Origin: Arthrobacter pullicola
GTDB lineage: Bacteria > Actinomycetota > Actinomycetes > Actinomycetales > Micrococcaceae
DNA length: 64,000 nucleotides
Assembly (NCBI RefSeq): GCF_014836875.1
Contig: NZ_JACSQC010000008.1
Location: 1 to 64,000 of the forward strand
Direction: 5' to 3'
In this document: positions 47,010-55,232 of the stretch, piece after piece
Layout of the letters: every line of letters begins with the position of its first letter
Numbering within the stretch: position 1 is the stretch's first letter
Position numbers and translations under genes: made by a program
Notes under the pieces: generated by a model
What the model was told of the DNA's origin: nothing
What the model saw: the letters and a program-made list of their open reading frames with translations, nothing else
Databases searched by the model: none

Positions 47010-48140
47010 GTGACTACCCCACCGGGGCCGGGGCCCCTATCCCCTGGCCAACCCCACCCCAGCGCGGCCGACCGCCGGCGCTGGCGGCAATACCTAGCCG
47101 ATGAACAGGCCGAAGCCGCTACCTACCGCTACCTCGCTGAACGCCGGGAGGGCGAAGAGCGGGACATCCTGCTGGCCCTGGCCGACGCCGAAGGCCGCCA
47201 TGAAGAACACTGGCGCCAGCTCCTTGGCCCGGAAGCGGACAAGCCCGGGCGGCCGTCTTTCCGGAACCGGGTGCTCGGGCTGCTGGCCCGGCGTTTCGGA
47301 TCAGTGTTCGTCCTGGCCCTGGCCCAGCGGGCGGAAGGACGTTCGCCCTATAGCAGCGAGCCGAGCGCCACCAGTGCCATGGCGGCGGATGAGCAGATCC
47401 ATGAGGAGGTGGTCCGCGGGCTCGCGACGCGCGGGCGGATCCGCCTTTCCGGAAACTTCAGGGCCGCCATTTTCGGAGCCAACGACGGGCTTGTCTCCAA
47501 TCTTGCGCTCGTGATGGGAATCGGTGCCACAGGGGTTTCCAGCGGACTGATCCTCTTCAGCGGCATCCTCGGACTACTGGCAGGCGCCCTCTCGATGGGC
47601 GCCGGCGAATACGTGTCAGTCCGGTCCCAGCGTGAGCTGCTCGAGGCATCCAAGCCCACCCAGGTGACCCTCTCCGCAGCAAAATCCCTGGACATCGATG
47701 CCAACGAACTTGTGCTTGTCTACCGTGCCCGGGGTATGTCCCGGGAAGCGGCGGAACACCGCGCCGCCGAACGCCTGGGGCTGTTCAACTGTGACTGCGA
47801 TCCGTCGCTGTCCCTGAATCCGGAGCAGGAGGAGGAAGCCTCGACGGACGCAAATGAAAGCGTGGGGACGGGCCTGGGAACTGCGACTTCCAGCTTCTGC
47901 TTCTTCTCTTCGGGCGCCATCATTCCGGTGCTGCCCTACATTTTCGGCATGACCGGCATCAGCGCCGTCGTCCTCTCCTGCGTCCTCGTCAGCCTGGCGC
48001 TGCTGCTCACCGGCAGCGTTGTCGGCCTGCTCTCCGGAGCGTCGCCCCTCAAGCGTGCGCTGCGGCAGCTGGCCATCGGCCTGGGCGCGGCCGCAGCAAC
48101 TTATCTGCTGGGGACGTTCGTCGGCACCGGCACCGTCTGA
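47010..48140 (+). CDS. Ferritin-like/VIT1-CCC1 metal transporter (MbfA-like)
   Basis: 376 residues. The N-terminal ~140 residues are a rubrerythrin-type four-helix region with metal ligands in LADEQAEAATYRYLAERR and DAEGRHEEHW. The C-terminal VIT1/CCC1 domain (ANDGLVSNLALVMGI, MGAGEYVSVRSQREL, FGMTGISAVVLSCVLVSLAL) has about five helices. MbfA-type fusions export iron or manganese. The GTG start has AGGAG 5 bases upstream. The leader carries a manganese riboswitch, which strongly suggests Mn2+ efflux. A strong terminator ends the unit. Confidence 0.93.
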   Translation: MTTPPGPGPLSPGQPHPSAADRRRWRQYLADEQAEAATYRYLAERREGEERDILLALADAEGRHEEHWRQLLGPEADKPGRPSFRNRVLGLLARRFGSVFVLALAQRAEGRSPYSSEPSATSAMAADEQIHEEVVRGLATRGRIRLSGNFRAAIFGANDGLVSNLALVMGIGATGVSSGLILFSGILGLLAGALSMGAGEYVSVRSQRELLEASKPTQVTLSAAKSLDIDANELVLVYRARGMSREAAEHRAAERLGLFNCDCDPSLSLNPEQEEEASTDANESVGTGLGTATSSFCFFSSGAIIPVLPYIFGMTGISAVVLSCVLVSLALLLTGSVVGLLSGASPLKRALRQLAIGLGAAAATYLLGTFVGTGTV

Positions 48141-48167
48141 GCCAACCTGCCCGGCGGATACGAACGG

Positions 48168-48208
48168 ACAGGGAGCCTTCTGACCAGTCAGAAGGCTCCC
48201 TGTTTTTT
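48168..48208 (+). terminator. Strong Rho-independent terminator after the VIT transporter
   Basis: A 16-17-bp perfect stem (ACAGGGAGCCTTCTGAC with its complement) with a tiny loop is followed by six T (48203-48208). Confidence 0.95.
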
Positions 48209-48242
48209 GAGATATTTTGGACCCGCCCGGTGGAACCGGGTT

Positions 48243-49889
48243 CTAGGCCTTTGGGCCGGCAGATGCGTGGCCAACCTGGCGCAGTTCCGTGGTGCTGGGA
48301 CCGTTGCCTTCGTCCTCGGTGCTGATCAGGACGTTGCCCTCACCGATCGCCTCCGGCATGACCTCCGGTTCCAGCCTGGTGGCCAGCGCCTTTTCCTTGA
48401 TAAACAGGCACAGGATCGTGGCAACTACCGCCAACGGCACCATAAACAGGAACAACGGGATCAGCGCTTCGTTGTAGGAACGGATGATGATGTCCTGGAC
48501 CGCTTCCGGCAGTTCGTGGACAAGCTTCGGTGTCAGCGAGTTTCCGCCTCCGGTGGCAGATGCGGCATCCGCGGGCAGCCGCTCGCCCAGCAGGTCCGTC
48601 AGCCGATGGGCAAACAGGCTGCCCACCACGGCAGAACCGAGGGTGGCGCCAATCTGGCGGAAATAGTTGTTCGCGGCGGTGGCTGTACCCACCTGGCGCA
48701 GCGGGAAGGAGTTCTGCACCACCAGGACCAGGATCTGCATGTTCAGGCCAAGGCCCAGCCCCAGGATGCCGATGTAGACGCACAGCTGCCAGACCGGGGA
48801 GTCAGCGGTAATGGTGCCCATCAGGAACAGTGCCAGCACCATGATGGCGGAGCCGGTAATCGGCATCCACTTGTAACGGCCGGTCTTGGAGACCAGGGAG
48901 CCGGAGAGCACAGAGGTAAAGAGCAGGGCGCCCATCATGGGGATCATCAGCATGCCGGCTTCCGTGGCACTGGCACCGGTAGCCATCTGCAGGTAGGTCG
49001 GCAGGTAGCCGATGGCCCCGAACATGGCGACGGAGGTGAGCAGGCCGGAGGCCGTTGCGAGGTTGAAGTTGCGGTCGTGGAAGAGCTCCATCGGAATGAT
49101 GGGCTCCGCGGTGCGGCGCTCGACCATCACAAAGATCACTGAGGCGATGACCGTACCGGCGATCAGGCCCAGGATGATCGGATCGCTCCAGGCGTAGGTG
49201 CTGCCGCCCCAGCTGCTGACGAGCACAAGGCCGGTGGTGGCCAGGGCGATGAACACCATTCCCCAGAAGTCGATCCGGGGGCGCGACGTAACGGCCCGCG
49301 GCTTGAGGAAGAACAACGCGCCGAGCAGCGCGAGTACGCCCACCGGAATGTTGAACCAGAACGCCCAGCGCCAGCCCGGCCCCTCGGTCAGCCAACCGCC
49401 GATCAGCGGTCCCACAACCGAGGAGAAGGCGAACACGCCGCCCATCCACCCCATGTACTTCCCGCGCTCACGCGCCGGAACGACGTCGGCAATAATCGCC
49501 TGGGACAGAATCATCAGGCCGCCGGCGCCGAGCCCCTGAATAACCCGGGCGATGATCAGCCAGGTCATGTCCGGAGACAGGGCACCGACCACTGAACCGG
49601 CCAGGAAGATGAGGATGGCAGCCACCAACAGGTACTTGCGGCCGATGAGGTCGCCCAGCTTCCCGTAGATCGGCATCATCACCGTGGAGGCCAGGATGAA
49701 CGCCGTGATCACCCAGAGCATCAGGTTCGCGCCGTTGAGTTCGCCAACGATGGTGGGCAGGGCGGTGCCCAGGATGGTCTGGTTGAGCGCCGAAAGGAGC
49801 ATGGCCAGGACCAGGGCGGTAAATACCAGGACCAGGCTGGGTTGCTTCCCGGTGCTCTTGTGGGCTGCGTCAGCACCTGTTCGCGTCAT
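48243..49889 (-). CDS. DHA2-family MFS multidrug efflux pump (14 helices)
   Basis: 548 residues with about 14 hydrophobic segments. DHA2 motifs: LALVLAMLLSALNQTILGTALPTI-like opening (motif D1), PIYGKLGDLIGRKYLLVAAI (motif A), VIQGLGAGGLMILSQAIIAD (motif C), and GGWLTEGPGWRWAFWFNIPVG. It exports drugs or dyes in exchange for protons. Its start overlaps the stop of the TetR gene (ATGA), so both lie in one operon and TetR probably represses the pump. The C-terminal tail is acidic and soluble. Confidence 0.93.
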   Translation of the reverse strand: MTRTGADAAHKSTGKQPSLVLVFTALVLAMLLSALNQTILGTALPTIVGELNGANLMLWVITAFILASTVMMPIYGKLGDLIGRKYLLVAAILIFLAGSVVGALSPDMTWLIIARVIQGLGAGGLMILSQAIIADVVPARERGKYMGWMGGVFAFSSVVGPLIGGWLTEGPGWRWAFWFNIPVGVLALLGALFFLKPRAVTSRPRIDFWGMVFIALATTGLVLVSSWGGSTYAWSDPIILGLIAGTVIASVIFVMVERRTAEPIIPMELFHDRNFNLATASGLLTSVAMFGAIGYLPTYLQMATGASATEAGMLMIPMMGALLFTSVLSGSLVSKTGRYKWMPITGSAIMVLALFLMGTITADSPVWQLCVYIGILGLGLGLNMQILVLVVQNSFPLRQVGTATAANNYFRQIGATLGSAVVGSLFAHRLTDLLGERLPADAASATGGGNSLTPKLVHELPEAVQDIIIRSYNEALIPLFLFMVPLAVVATILCLFIKEKALATRLEPEVMPEAIGEGNVLISTEDEGNGPSTTELRQVGHASAGPKA

Positions 49890-50524
49890 AGGACTTCCTT
49901 GAAAACGTCTCGGAGAAGTTCAAGGCCCTCCCCGAGAGCCTCGAACTGAAGTGTGTGGGTGGGGTTGGACCAGGTTTTCTGCATGACGTAACGCATGCGG
50001 GTACTGGCGGCGAGCACGATGGTGAAGGCCACGTCGTCAACGCTGTGCCCTTGCCATGCCGAGCCCGGCGCCTGTTCCTTCCAACGGCGCGACTCCCCCA
50101 GCTGGGCGCGCACGGTCTCAAGGACCAGTTGCTCGACCTTGAGGATGTACTGGTACCGCCGGTGCATCAGGTGTGGATAGGCCTGATAAATCTGGCTGCG
50201 GAGCTCATTAGAGTCATCACCACCCTGCAGGGTGCGCAGTACCGACAGCATGAGCCGGCTCACTTCCGTGAGCAGATCCCCTTCAATATCGAAGGCGTCG
50301 AGAGCGGCTTGTTCCACTGAGGGTTCCTGGAGGCCCAGGACAGCATCTTCCTTGCAGGGGAAGTAGTTGAAGAACGTGCGTGTTGAGACGCCTGCCTCCT
50401 CGGCAACCACTTCAACGTTTACGCATTCCAATCCGTCCTTGATCGCGCGGCGTGCAGCAGCGGCATGCAGCGCAGCCCAGGTTTCGGCGCGTTTGCGATC
50501 ACGGAGGGAAAGTTGTTGACTCAC
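49886..50524 (-). CDS. TetR-family transcriptional regulator
   Basis: 212 residues. RDRKRAETWAALHAAAARRAIKDG, then VEVVAEEAGVSTRTFFNYFPCKEDAVLG, is a clear TetR helix-turn-helix. The C-terminal ligand domain is diverse. The GTG start at 50524 gives a family-like N-terminus; a longer frame would be Cys/Pro-rich and run through the promoter. The last codon overlaps the efflux pump start. It is the likely drug-responsive repressor of this operon. Confidence 0.88.
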   Translation of the reverse strand: MSQQLSLRDRKRAETWAALHAAAARRAIKDGLECVNVEVVAEEAGVSTRTFFNYFPCKEDAVLGLQEPSVEQAALDAFDIEGDLLTEVSRLMLSVLRTLQGGDDSNELRSQIYQAYPHLMHRRYQYILKVEQLVLETVRAQLGESRRWKEQAPGSAWQGHSVDDVAFTIVLAASTRMRYVMQKTWSNPTHTLQFEALGEGLELLRDVFKEVL

Positions 50525-50908
50525 CGAACTACTTTGACACCCGCAGGAATTTTTCACAACTGCAAAATTGCAGACGTGCAAGAACTTGTGGACTCTACAT
50601 GGGTAGTTCTCCCCATGTGCAGATTCCAAAATCCGGCCTAGCGTTGTTTTTGGGGGTTTTTGGGGGTTACAGCCGAACAACCCCAGCGTTCTTCGGTGAG
50701 ATGGATGGGCTTTCCGGCAGGACTGGCAAGGAACTGACGAGGACACATAGGTGAAAAATGCTTAGGCACTGCAAGGGGACACCCGTCCGGCTGGTTCCGA
50801 AGGAACGGCTGCCCAGGACGCTGTGCCGGCGTAACTGGAGCCGGCTTCGGCCCTGCACCCGGCCGGTGTAATCCCCTACCCTCGACATGACGCCTTAGCA
50901 CCTGCAGA
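50525..50908. other. 384-base non-coding region with G-rich direct repeat
   Basis: No credible gene. It holds the TetR-operon promoter (TAGTTC just before the GTG) and a direct repeat of TTTTTGGGGG twice (50647-50666). The stretch 50530-50680 is AT-richer than its surroundings. The right part is upstream of the secreted-protein gene; I see no clear promoter there. Confidence 0.6.
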
Positions 50909-51487
50909 ATGCCGCAGATGAAAAGGCCGGATCCGCGTTCCCTGTGTGTGCTTGCCGCGGGGATCGTGCTGGTAGCAGGATCAGGTGGAACTCCGCCGCC
51001 TGCTGCCCCCGCCGCCGGTCCCCCAGCCGGCGGCGCCGAGCTTTCAGCAGCAGAAATCGCGTCCGGACAGCAGCAGCTTGCGCGGGTCCTGATGGAGCGC
51101 TTCGGGAACCCGGGCTGGACGTACGTGGACGGAACGCAGTATTCGGCCGCAGATACGCCCACACCGCGTCTTATCCCCTGCACCGCGGAGCGTGCCGGCC
51201 CACGCCGGCACCAGCTCGCGACGGCGTTCACCGGCCCGCCGCCGGCTGGGCCTGAACGCGCCCGCGACCAGGCCCAGCAGGCGCTTCGCTCAGCCGGAAC
51301 CGATATGCTCTCGGCACTAACCCCCGGCCCCGATGCCCCGCCGGAGACGGACTTCACGTTTTTCGGCGCCTATGCCGGGAGCACTGTGCTCTACTCGGCC
51401 AACGAGTACCGGCAGCTGCTGGAAATCAGCAGCCCCTGCTCCCCGGGGCTAGGCCCTGCGCAGTTGAAGCTCGACTTCCTCCAATGA
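50909..51487 (+). CDS. Secreted or lipoprotein-like protein of unknown function
   Basis: 192 residues. A basic start (MKRPDPRS) and hydrophobic core (LCVLAAGIVLVAG) form a signal peptide. The next residues are SGG, where a lipobox would have Cys (VAGC), so the expected lipidation Cys reads Ser. The mature part starts with a Pro/Ala/Gly-rich linker, then a mixed domain with LARVLMERFGNPGWTYVDG and two Cys (PCTAERAG, SPCSPG). I recognise no family. The ATG at 50909 or 50918 may be the start. The 3' end overlaps the convergent sugar porter by 39 bases. Confidence 0.65.
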   Translation: MPQMKRPDPRSLCVLAAGIVLVAGSGGTPPPAAPAAGPPAGGAELSAAEIASGQQQLARVLMERFGNPGWTYVDGTQYSAADTPTPRLIPCTAERAGPRRHQLATAFTGPPPAGPERARDQAQQALRSAGTDMLSALTPGPDAPPETDFTFFGAYAGSTVLYSANEYRQLLEISSPCSPGLGPAQLKLDFLQ

Positions 51488-52840
51488 CAGCCCCCGGGTC
51501 TCCGGCAGGTACCGCTTCACGAACAGGACGGCGCAGATCCCCAGCGCCACGAAAATGAAGAACGTGGTGGAGATCCCCAGGGCGGACATCAGCATCGGGA
51601 AGGAGAATCCCACCGCGAAGTTCGCCATCCACTGCACAAATACCGACAGCCCGATCCCCAGGCCCCGGACGCGCAGCGGGAAGATCTCCGAGAGCATCAG
51701 CCAGGTCACCGGGGAAACGGCGCCCTGCTGGAAGGCCAGGAACAGCACCGTCATGGACAGGACGGTGAAACCCCGGGCGGGGCCCTCCGGCAGCAGAATC
51801 GAGGCGACGCCGATGATGGCGAGCGTGCTGCAGGTGCCGATCAATCCGGTCATCAGCATGGGCCGGCGCCCCACCTTGCCGAGCAGCCAGATGCCCAGCA
51901 GGGCGGCACCGACTGACACGACGCCGTTGGCGATGTTGGCGGTCAGCGCCGCTTCGGTGCCGAATCCGGCGTCGGCCAGGATCTGCGTGCCGTAATAGAT
52001 AATCGCGTTGACGCCGGTGATCTGCTGGACGATGGAGAGTCCCATGCCGATCAGCAGGACCCGCATCAGCCACGGTTCGGCGAAATCCTTCAAGCGGCCG
52101 GTGCGGGTGGGGACACCGCTGGCCAGTGCCTTGGCCTCCTCGTATTCCGCCTGTGCGTCTTCGGCACTGCGGATCCGCTGCAGTTCGGTGAGCATCTGCG
52201 CATAGCGGCCTTTGGAACCGAGCCAGCGGGGACTTTCCGGCACAAAGTTCATGCCGATCCACAGCGCGATGGCCGGCAGCGTGGCAACCAGCAGCATCCA
52301 GCGCCAGACGTTGCCCTCTTCGCCCCAAAGATTGCCAATGACGGCGTTGCAGACGAACGCCGCCAGCTGCCCGCTGACGATCATCAGCTGGTCCCGCGTC
52401 ACCACCTGGCCGCGGCGGGCCGCCGGTGCCAGTTCCGCCAGGAACATCGGGACGACGGCGGACGCGCCGCCCACGGCCAGGCCCAGGACCACACGGGCCA
52501 GGACCATCAGTCCAACACCGGGAGCCGCAGCGGTGCCCGCCGCGCCCAGCAGGAAGACCCCGGCCAGGATGATCAGCAGCCGCCGCCGGCCGAGCCGGTC
52601 CGCGAGCTGCCCGGCTCCCAGCGCACCGAACGCCGCGCCGAACAGCAGGCTGGAGGTGATCAGGCCTTCGGTGAACGGGGTCAGGCCCAGATCGTCCTGC
52701 ATGTACGGCAGGGCACCATTGATCACGCCGGTGTCATAACCGAAGAGGAAGCCGCCCAAGGTGGCGATCCAGGTCGCCCGGCGGAGCGTATTCCGGTGGC
52801 CGACGGTGGGCACGGCGGGGGCAGTGGGAGTTTGGTGCAT
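51449..52840 (-). CDS. Sugar porter family MFS transporter
   Basis: 463 residues, 12 helices. Sugar-porter signatures: GGFLFGYDTGVINGAL, ADRLGRRRLLI, VPMFLAELAPAARRG, PESPRWLGSKGR after helix 6, QQITGVNAIIYYGTQI, LSEIFPLRVRGLGIG and LPETRGLSLEEVE at the end. Members are proton-coupled importers of glucose, xylose, inositol or similar; the substrate is open. The start at 52840 (MHQTPTAP) follows a GAAAGAA sequence; the upstream extension would include the terminator of sucCD. Confidence 0.92.
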   Translation of the reverse strand: MHQTPTAPAVPTVGHRNTLRRATWIATLGGFLFGYDTGVINGALPYMQDDLGLTPFTEGLITSSLLFGAAFGALGAGQLADRLGRRRLLIILAGVFLLGAAGTAAAPGVGLMVLARVVLGLAVGGASAVVPMFLAELAPAARRGQVVTRDQLMIVSGQLAAFVCNAVIGNLWGEEGNVWRWMLLVATLPAIALWIGMNFVPESPRWLGSKGRYAQMLTELQRIRSAEDAQAEYEEAKALASGVPTRTGRLKDFAEPWLMRVLLIGMGLSIVQQITGVNAIIYYGTQILADAGFGTEAALTANIANGVVSVGAALLGIWLLGKVGRRPMLMTGLIGTCSTLAIIGVASILLPEGPARGFTVLSMTVLFLAFQQGAVSPVTWLMLSEIFPLRVRGLGIGLSVFVQWMANFAVGFSFPMLMSALGISTTFFIFVALGICAVLFVKRYLPETRGLSLEEVELQLRRA

Positions 52841-52869
52841 GGTGTTCTTTCGTGCAGTGAGACGCACAA

Positions 52870-52906
52870 AACCCCCGTGCACCGGAGTTATCCGAACACG
52901 GGGGTT
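52870..52906 (-). terminator. Terminator of the sucCD operon
   Basis: AACCCCCGTG and CACGGGGGTT form a perfect 10-bp stem with a 17-base loop. On the minus strand TTTTGTG follows. It lies 14 bases after the sucD stop and just before the sugar-porter start, insulating the two. Confidence 0.85.
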
Positions 52907-52919
52907 GTGCTGAGGGAGC

Positions 52920-53822
52920 CTACAGAGCTGCGAAAACCTCGCGCAGCAGGTCAGCGGTTTCAGACGGGGTCTTCCCGACCTTCACGCCTGCAGCCTCGAG
53001 GGCTTCCTTCTTGGCCTGGGCGGTTCCGGCTGAACCGGAGACGATGGCACCGGCGTGGCCCATGGTCTTGCCTTCGGGAGCCGTAAAGCCAGCCACGTAG
53101 CCAACAACCGGCTTGGTGACATTGGCCTTGATGAACTCTGCGGCACGCTCTTCTGCGTCGCCGCCGATTTCGCCGATCATCACGATCGCCTTGGTCTCGG
53201 GGTCAGCTTCGAAGGCTGCGAGGGCATCGATGTGCGTGGTGCCGATGACCGGGTCTCCGCCAATGCCAATGGCGGTGGAGAAGCCAAGGTCACGCAGTTC
53301 GTACATCATCTGGTAGGTCAGGGTGCCCGACTTGGAGACGAGGCCGATCGGGCCCTTACCGGTGATGTTGGCGGGGGTGATGCCCACCAGTGCTTCACCG
53401 GGGGTGATGATGCCCGGGCAGTTCGGGCCGATGATGCGGGTCACCTGGTTGCCGTCAGCGTCCACCTTGGACTGGGCGTGGGCCCAGAATTCGGCGGAGT
53501 CCTGGACCGGAACACCTTCGGTGATGACCACAACGAGGCCGATGCCGGCGTCGATAGCTTCGATGACCGCATCCTTGGTGAAGGCCGGCGGAACGAAGAC
53601 GATCGAAACGTCGGCTTCGGTCTTGTCGATCGCTTCAGCAACAGTGCCGAAGACGGGCAGCTCAACGTCGCCGTGGGTAACGGTGGTGCCGGCCTTGCGG
53701 GCGTTCACGCCACCAACAACCTGGGTTCCGGCCTTGAGCATCAGGGCGGTGTGCTTGGTGCCTTCGCCGCCGGTGATGCCCTGAACGATGACCTTGGAGT
53801 CCTTGTTCAAGTAGATAGACAT
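52920..53822 (-). CDS. sucD: Succinyl-CoA synthetase alpha subunit
   Basis: 300 residues. CoA-binding Rossmann domain ([39 protein letters not shown]), [14 protein letters not shown], and the active-site phosphohistidine in [16 protein letters not shown]. With SucC it converts succinyl-CoA to succinate with formation of ATP or GTP in the TCA cycle. It follows sucC by 30 bases. Confidence 0.97.
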   Translation of the reverse strand: MSIYLNKDSKVIVQGITGGEGTKHTALMLKAGTQVVGGVNARKAGTTVTHGDVELPVFGTVAEAIDKTEADVSIVFVPPAFTKDAVIEAIDAGIGLVVVITEGVPVQDSAEFWAHAQSKVDADGNQVTRIIGPNCPGIITPGEALVGITPANITGKGPIGLVSKSGTLTYQMMYELRDLGFSTAIGIGGDPVIGTTHIDALAAFEADPETKAIVMIGEIGGDAEERAAEFIKANVTKPVVGYVAGFTAPEGKTMGHAGAIVSGSAGTAQAKKEALEAAGVKVGKTPSETADLLREVFAAL

Positions 53823-53852
53823 GTGTGTTTTCTCTTTCTGGGGTCGGCTCGG

Positions 53853-55022
53853 TCAGCGAGCTGCGTTGGCGAGCTCGGCAGCCTTGTCGGCGCCGTTGTC
53901 CATGGTGGTGGCGAGGGTAACCAGCGGGTGGTTGGCCTCGGCCAGGATGCGGCGGCCTTCTTCGACGTTGTTGCCGTCCAGGCGGACAACCAGCGGCTTG
54001 TTGGCCTCGTCGCCGAGAATCTCCAGGGCCTTGACGATGCCGTTGGCGACGGCGTCACAGGCGGTGATGCCACCGAAGACGTTCACGAATACGGACTTGA
54101 CCTGCTCATCGTTGAGGATGACGTCCAGGCCGGCGGCCATAACGGAAGCCGAGGCTCCGCCGCCGATGTCCAGGAAGTTGGCGGGCTTGACGTTGCCGTG
54201 CTTTTCGCCGGCATAGGCCACCACGTCGAGGGTGGACATCACCAGGCCTGCACCGTTGCCGATGATGCCTACTTCGCCGTCGAGCTTGACGTAGTTGAGG
54301 TCGTTCTCCTTGGCCTTGGCTTCCAGCGGATCCGCGGCGTCCTTGTCCTCCAGGTCGGCGTGGCCGGGCTGGCGGAAGTCGGCGTTCTCATCCAGGGAGA
54401 CCTTGCCGTCCAGGGCGACAATGTCGCCGGCGCCGGTCTTGACCAGCGGGTTGACCTCAACCAGGGTGGCGTCTTCCTTGACGAAGACATCCCACAGCTT
54501 GATGATCGCGTTGATCACGCCTTCGCGGAGTTCCGGCGCGAAACCGGCTGCGTCGACGATCTCTTCTGCCTTGGCCTGGTCGATTCCGACGGCTGGGTCC
54601 ACGGCGACGCGGGCCAGGGCGTCGGGACGCTCCACAGCCAGCTGCTCGATCTCCATGCCGCCTTCAACCGAGCACATAGCCAGGTAGTTGCGGTTCGCGC
54701 GGTCCAGCAGGACCGAGAAGTAGTATTCCTCGGCGATGTCCGCACCCTGGGCAATCATCACCTTGTTGACGGTGTGGCCCTTGATGTCCATGCCGAGGAT
54801 GTTGCTGGCGTGCTCGAAAGCTTCATCAGCGGTCTTGGCTACCTTGACGCCGCCGGCCTTGCCGCGGCCTCCGACCTTAACCTGAGCCTTAACGACTACG
54901 ACGCCGCCGATCTTCTCAGCAGCAGCTTTGGCTTCTTCAGGAGTGTGCGCCACGATTCCGGCAAGCACGGGTACACCGTGCGCCTCAAACAGATCGCGCG
55001 CCTGATATTCAAACAGGTCCAC
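53853..55022 (-). CDS. sucC: Succinyl-CoA synthetase beta subunit
   Basis: 389 residues. ATP-grasp opening [40 protein letters not shown] nucleotide loop, VEVNPLVKT, and the C-terminal [19 protein letters not shown]oA-ligase region. The first gene of sucCD. The 210 bases upstream contain a DosR-like inverted repeat at 55102-55124. Confidence 0.97.
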   Translation of the reverse strand: MDLFEYQARDLFEAHGVPVLAGIVAHTPEEAKAAAEKIGGVVVVKAQVKVGGRGKAGGVKVAKTADEAFEHASNILGMDIKGHTVNKVMIAQGADIAEEYYFSVLLDRANRNYLAMCSVEGGMEIEQLAVERPDALARVAVDPAVGIDQAKAEEIVDAAGFAPELREGVINAIIKLWDVFVKEDATLVEVNPLVKTGAGDIVALDGKVSLDENADFRQPGHADLEDKDAADPLEAKAKENDLNYVKLDGEVGIIGNGAGLVMSTLDVVAYAGEKHGNVKPANFLDIGGGASASVMAAGLDVILNDEQVKSVFVNVFGGITACDAVANGIVKALEILGDEANKPLVVRLDGNNVEEGRRILAEANHPLVTLATTMDNGADKAAELANAAR

Positions 55023-55101
55023 GGGCTAGTGTCCTTCTACGTCGAAGTAGGTTTACAGTCGATCAGCTGATCGGGAAGCAGATGCGTGAAGCCGGGCTGC
55101 T

Positions 55102-55124
55102 CCAAAGGAACTTTAGTCCCTTGG
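55102..55124 (-). promoter_or_regulatory. DosR/DevR-like box upstream of sucCD
   Basis: GGAACTTTAGTCCC (55107-55120) matches the mycobacterial DosR core GGGACTWWAGTCCC at 13 of 14 positions, and flanking CCAAA and TTGG extend the inverted repeat. Its centre lies about 90 bases upstream of the sucC start, a usual position for activators. DosR homologs of the NarL type occur in Arthrobacter, but none is in this window. Confidence 0.45.
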
Positions 55125-55232
55125 CGCCGGAGGCCCCTCACAGAGTACCGCTTTAGTGACGAAGCGCACAGTTCTATGGTTTGTAGAAAAAGGCGTCCTT
55201 CGGCTATGGCGCCAGCGGATCCAATGGGCCCG

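Noticed and set aside
53055-55070. A long open frame on the plus strand opposite sucCD (over 600 codons)
   Set aside because: It is the complement of two certain genes, has low-complexity Gly/Val/Asp composition and no family motif; codon bias of high-GC genes keeps the opposite strand open.
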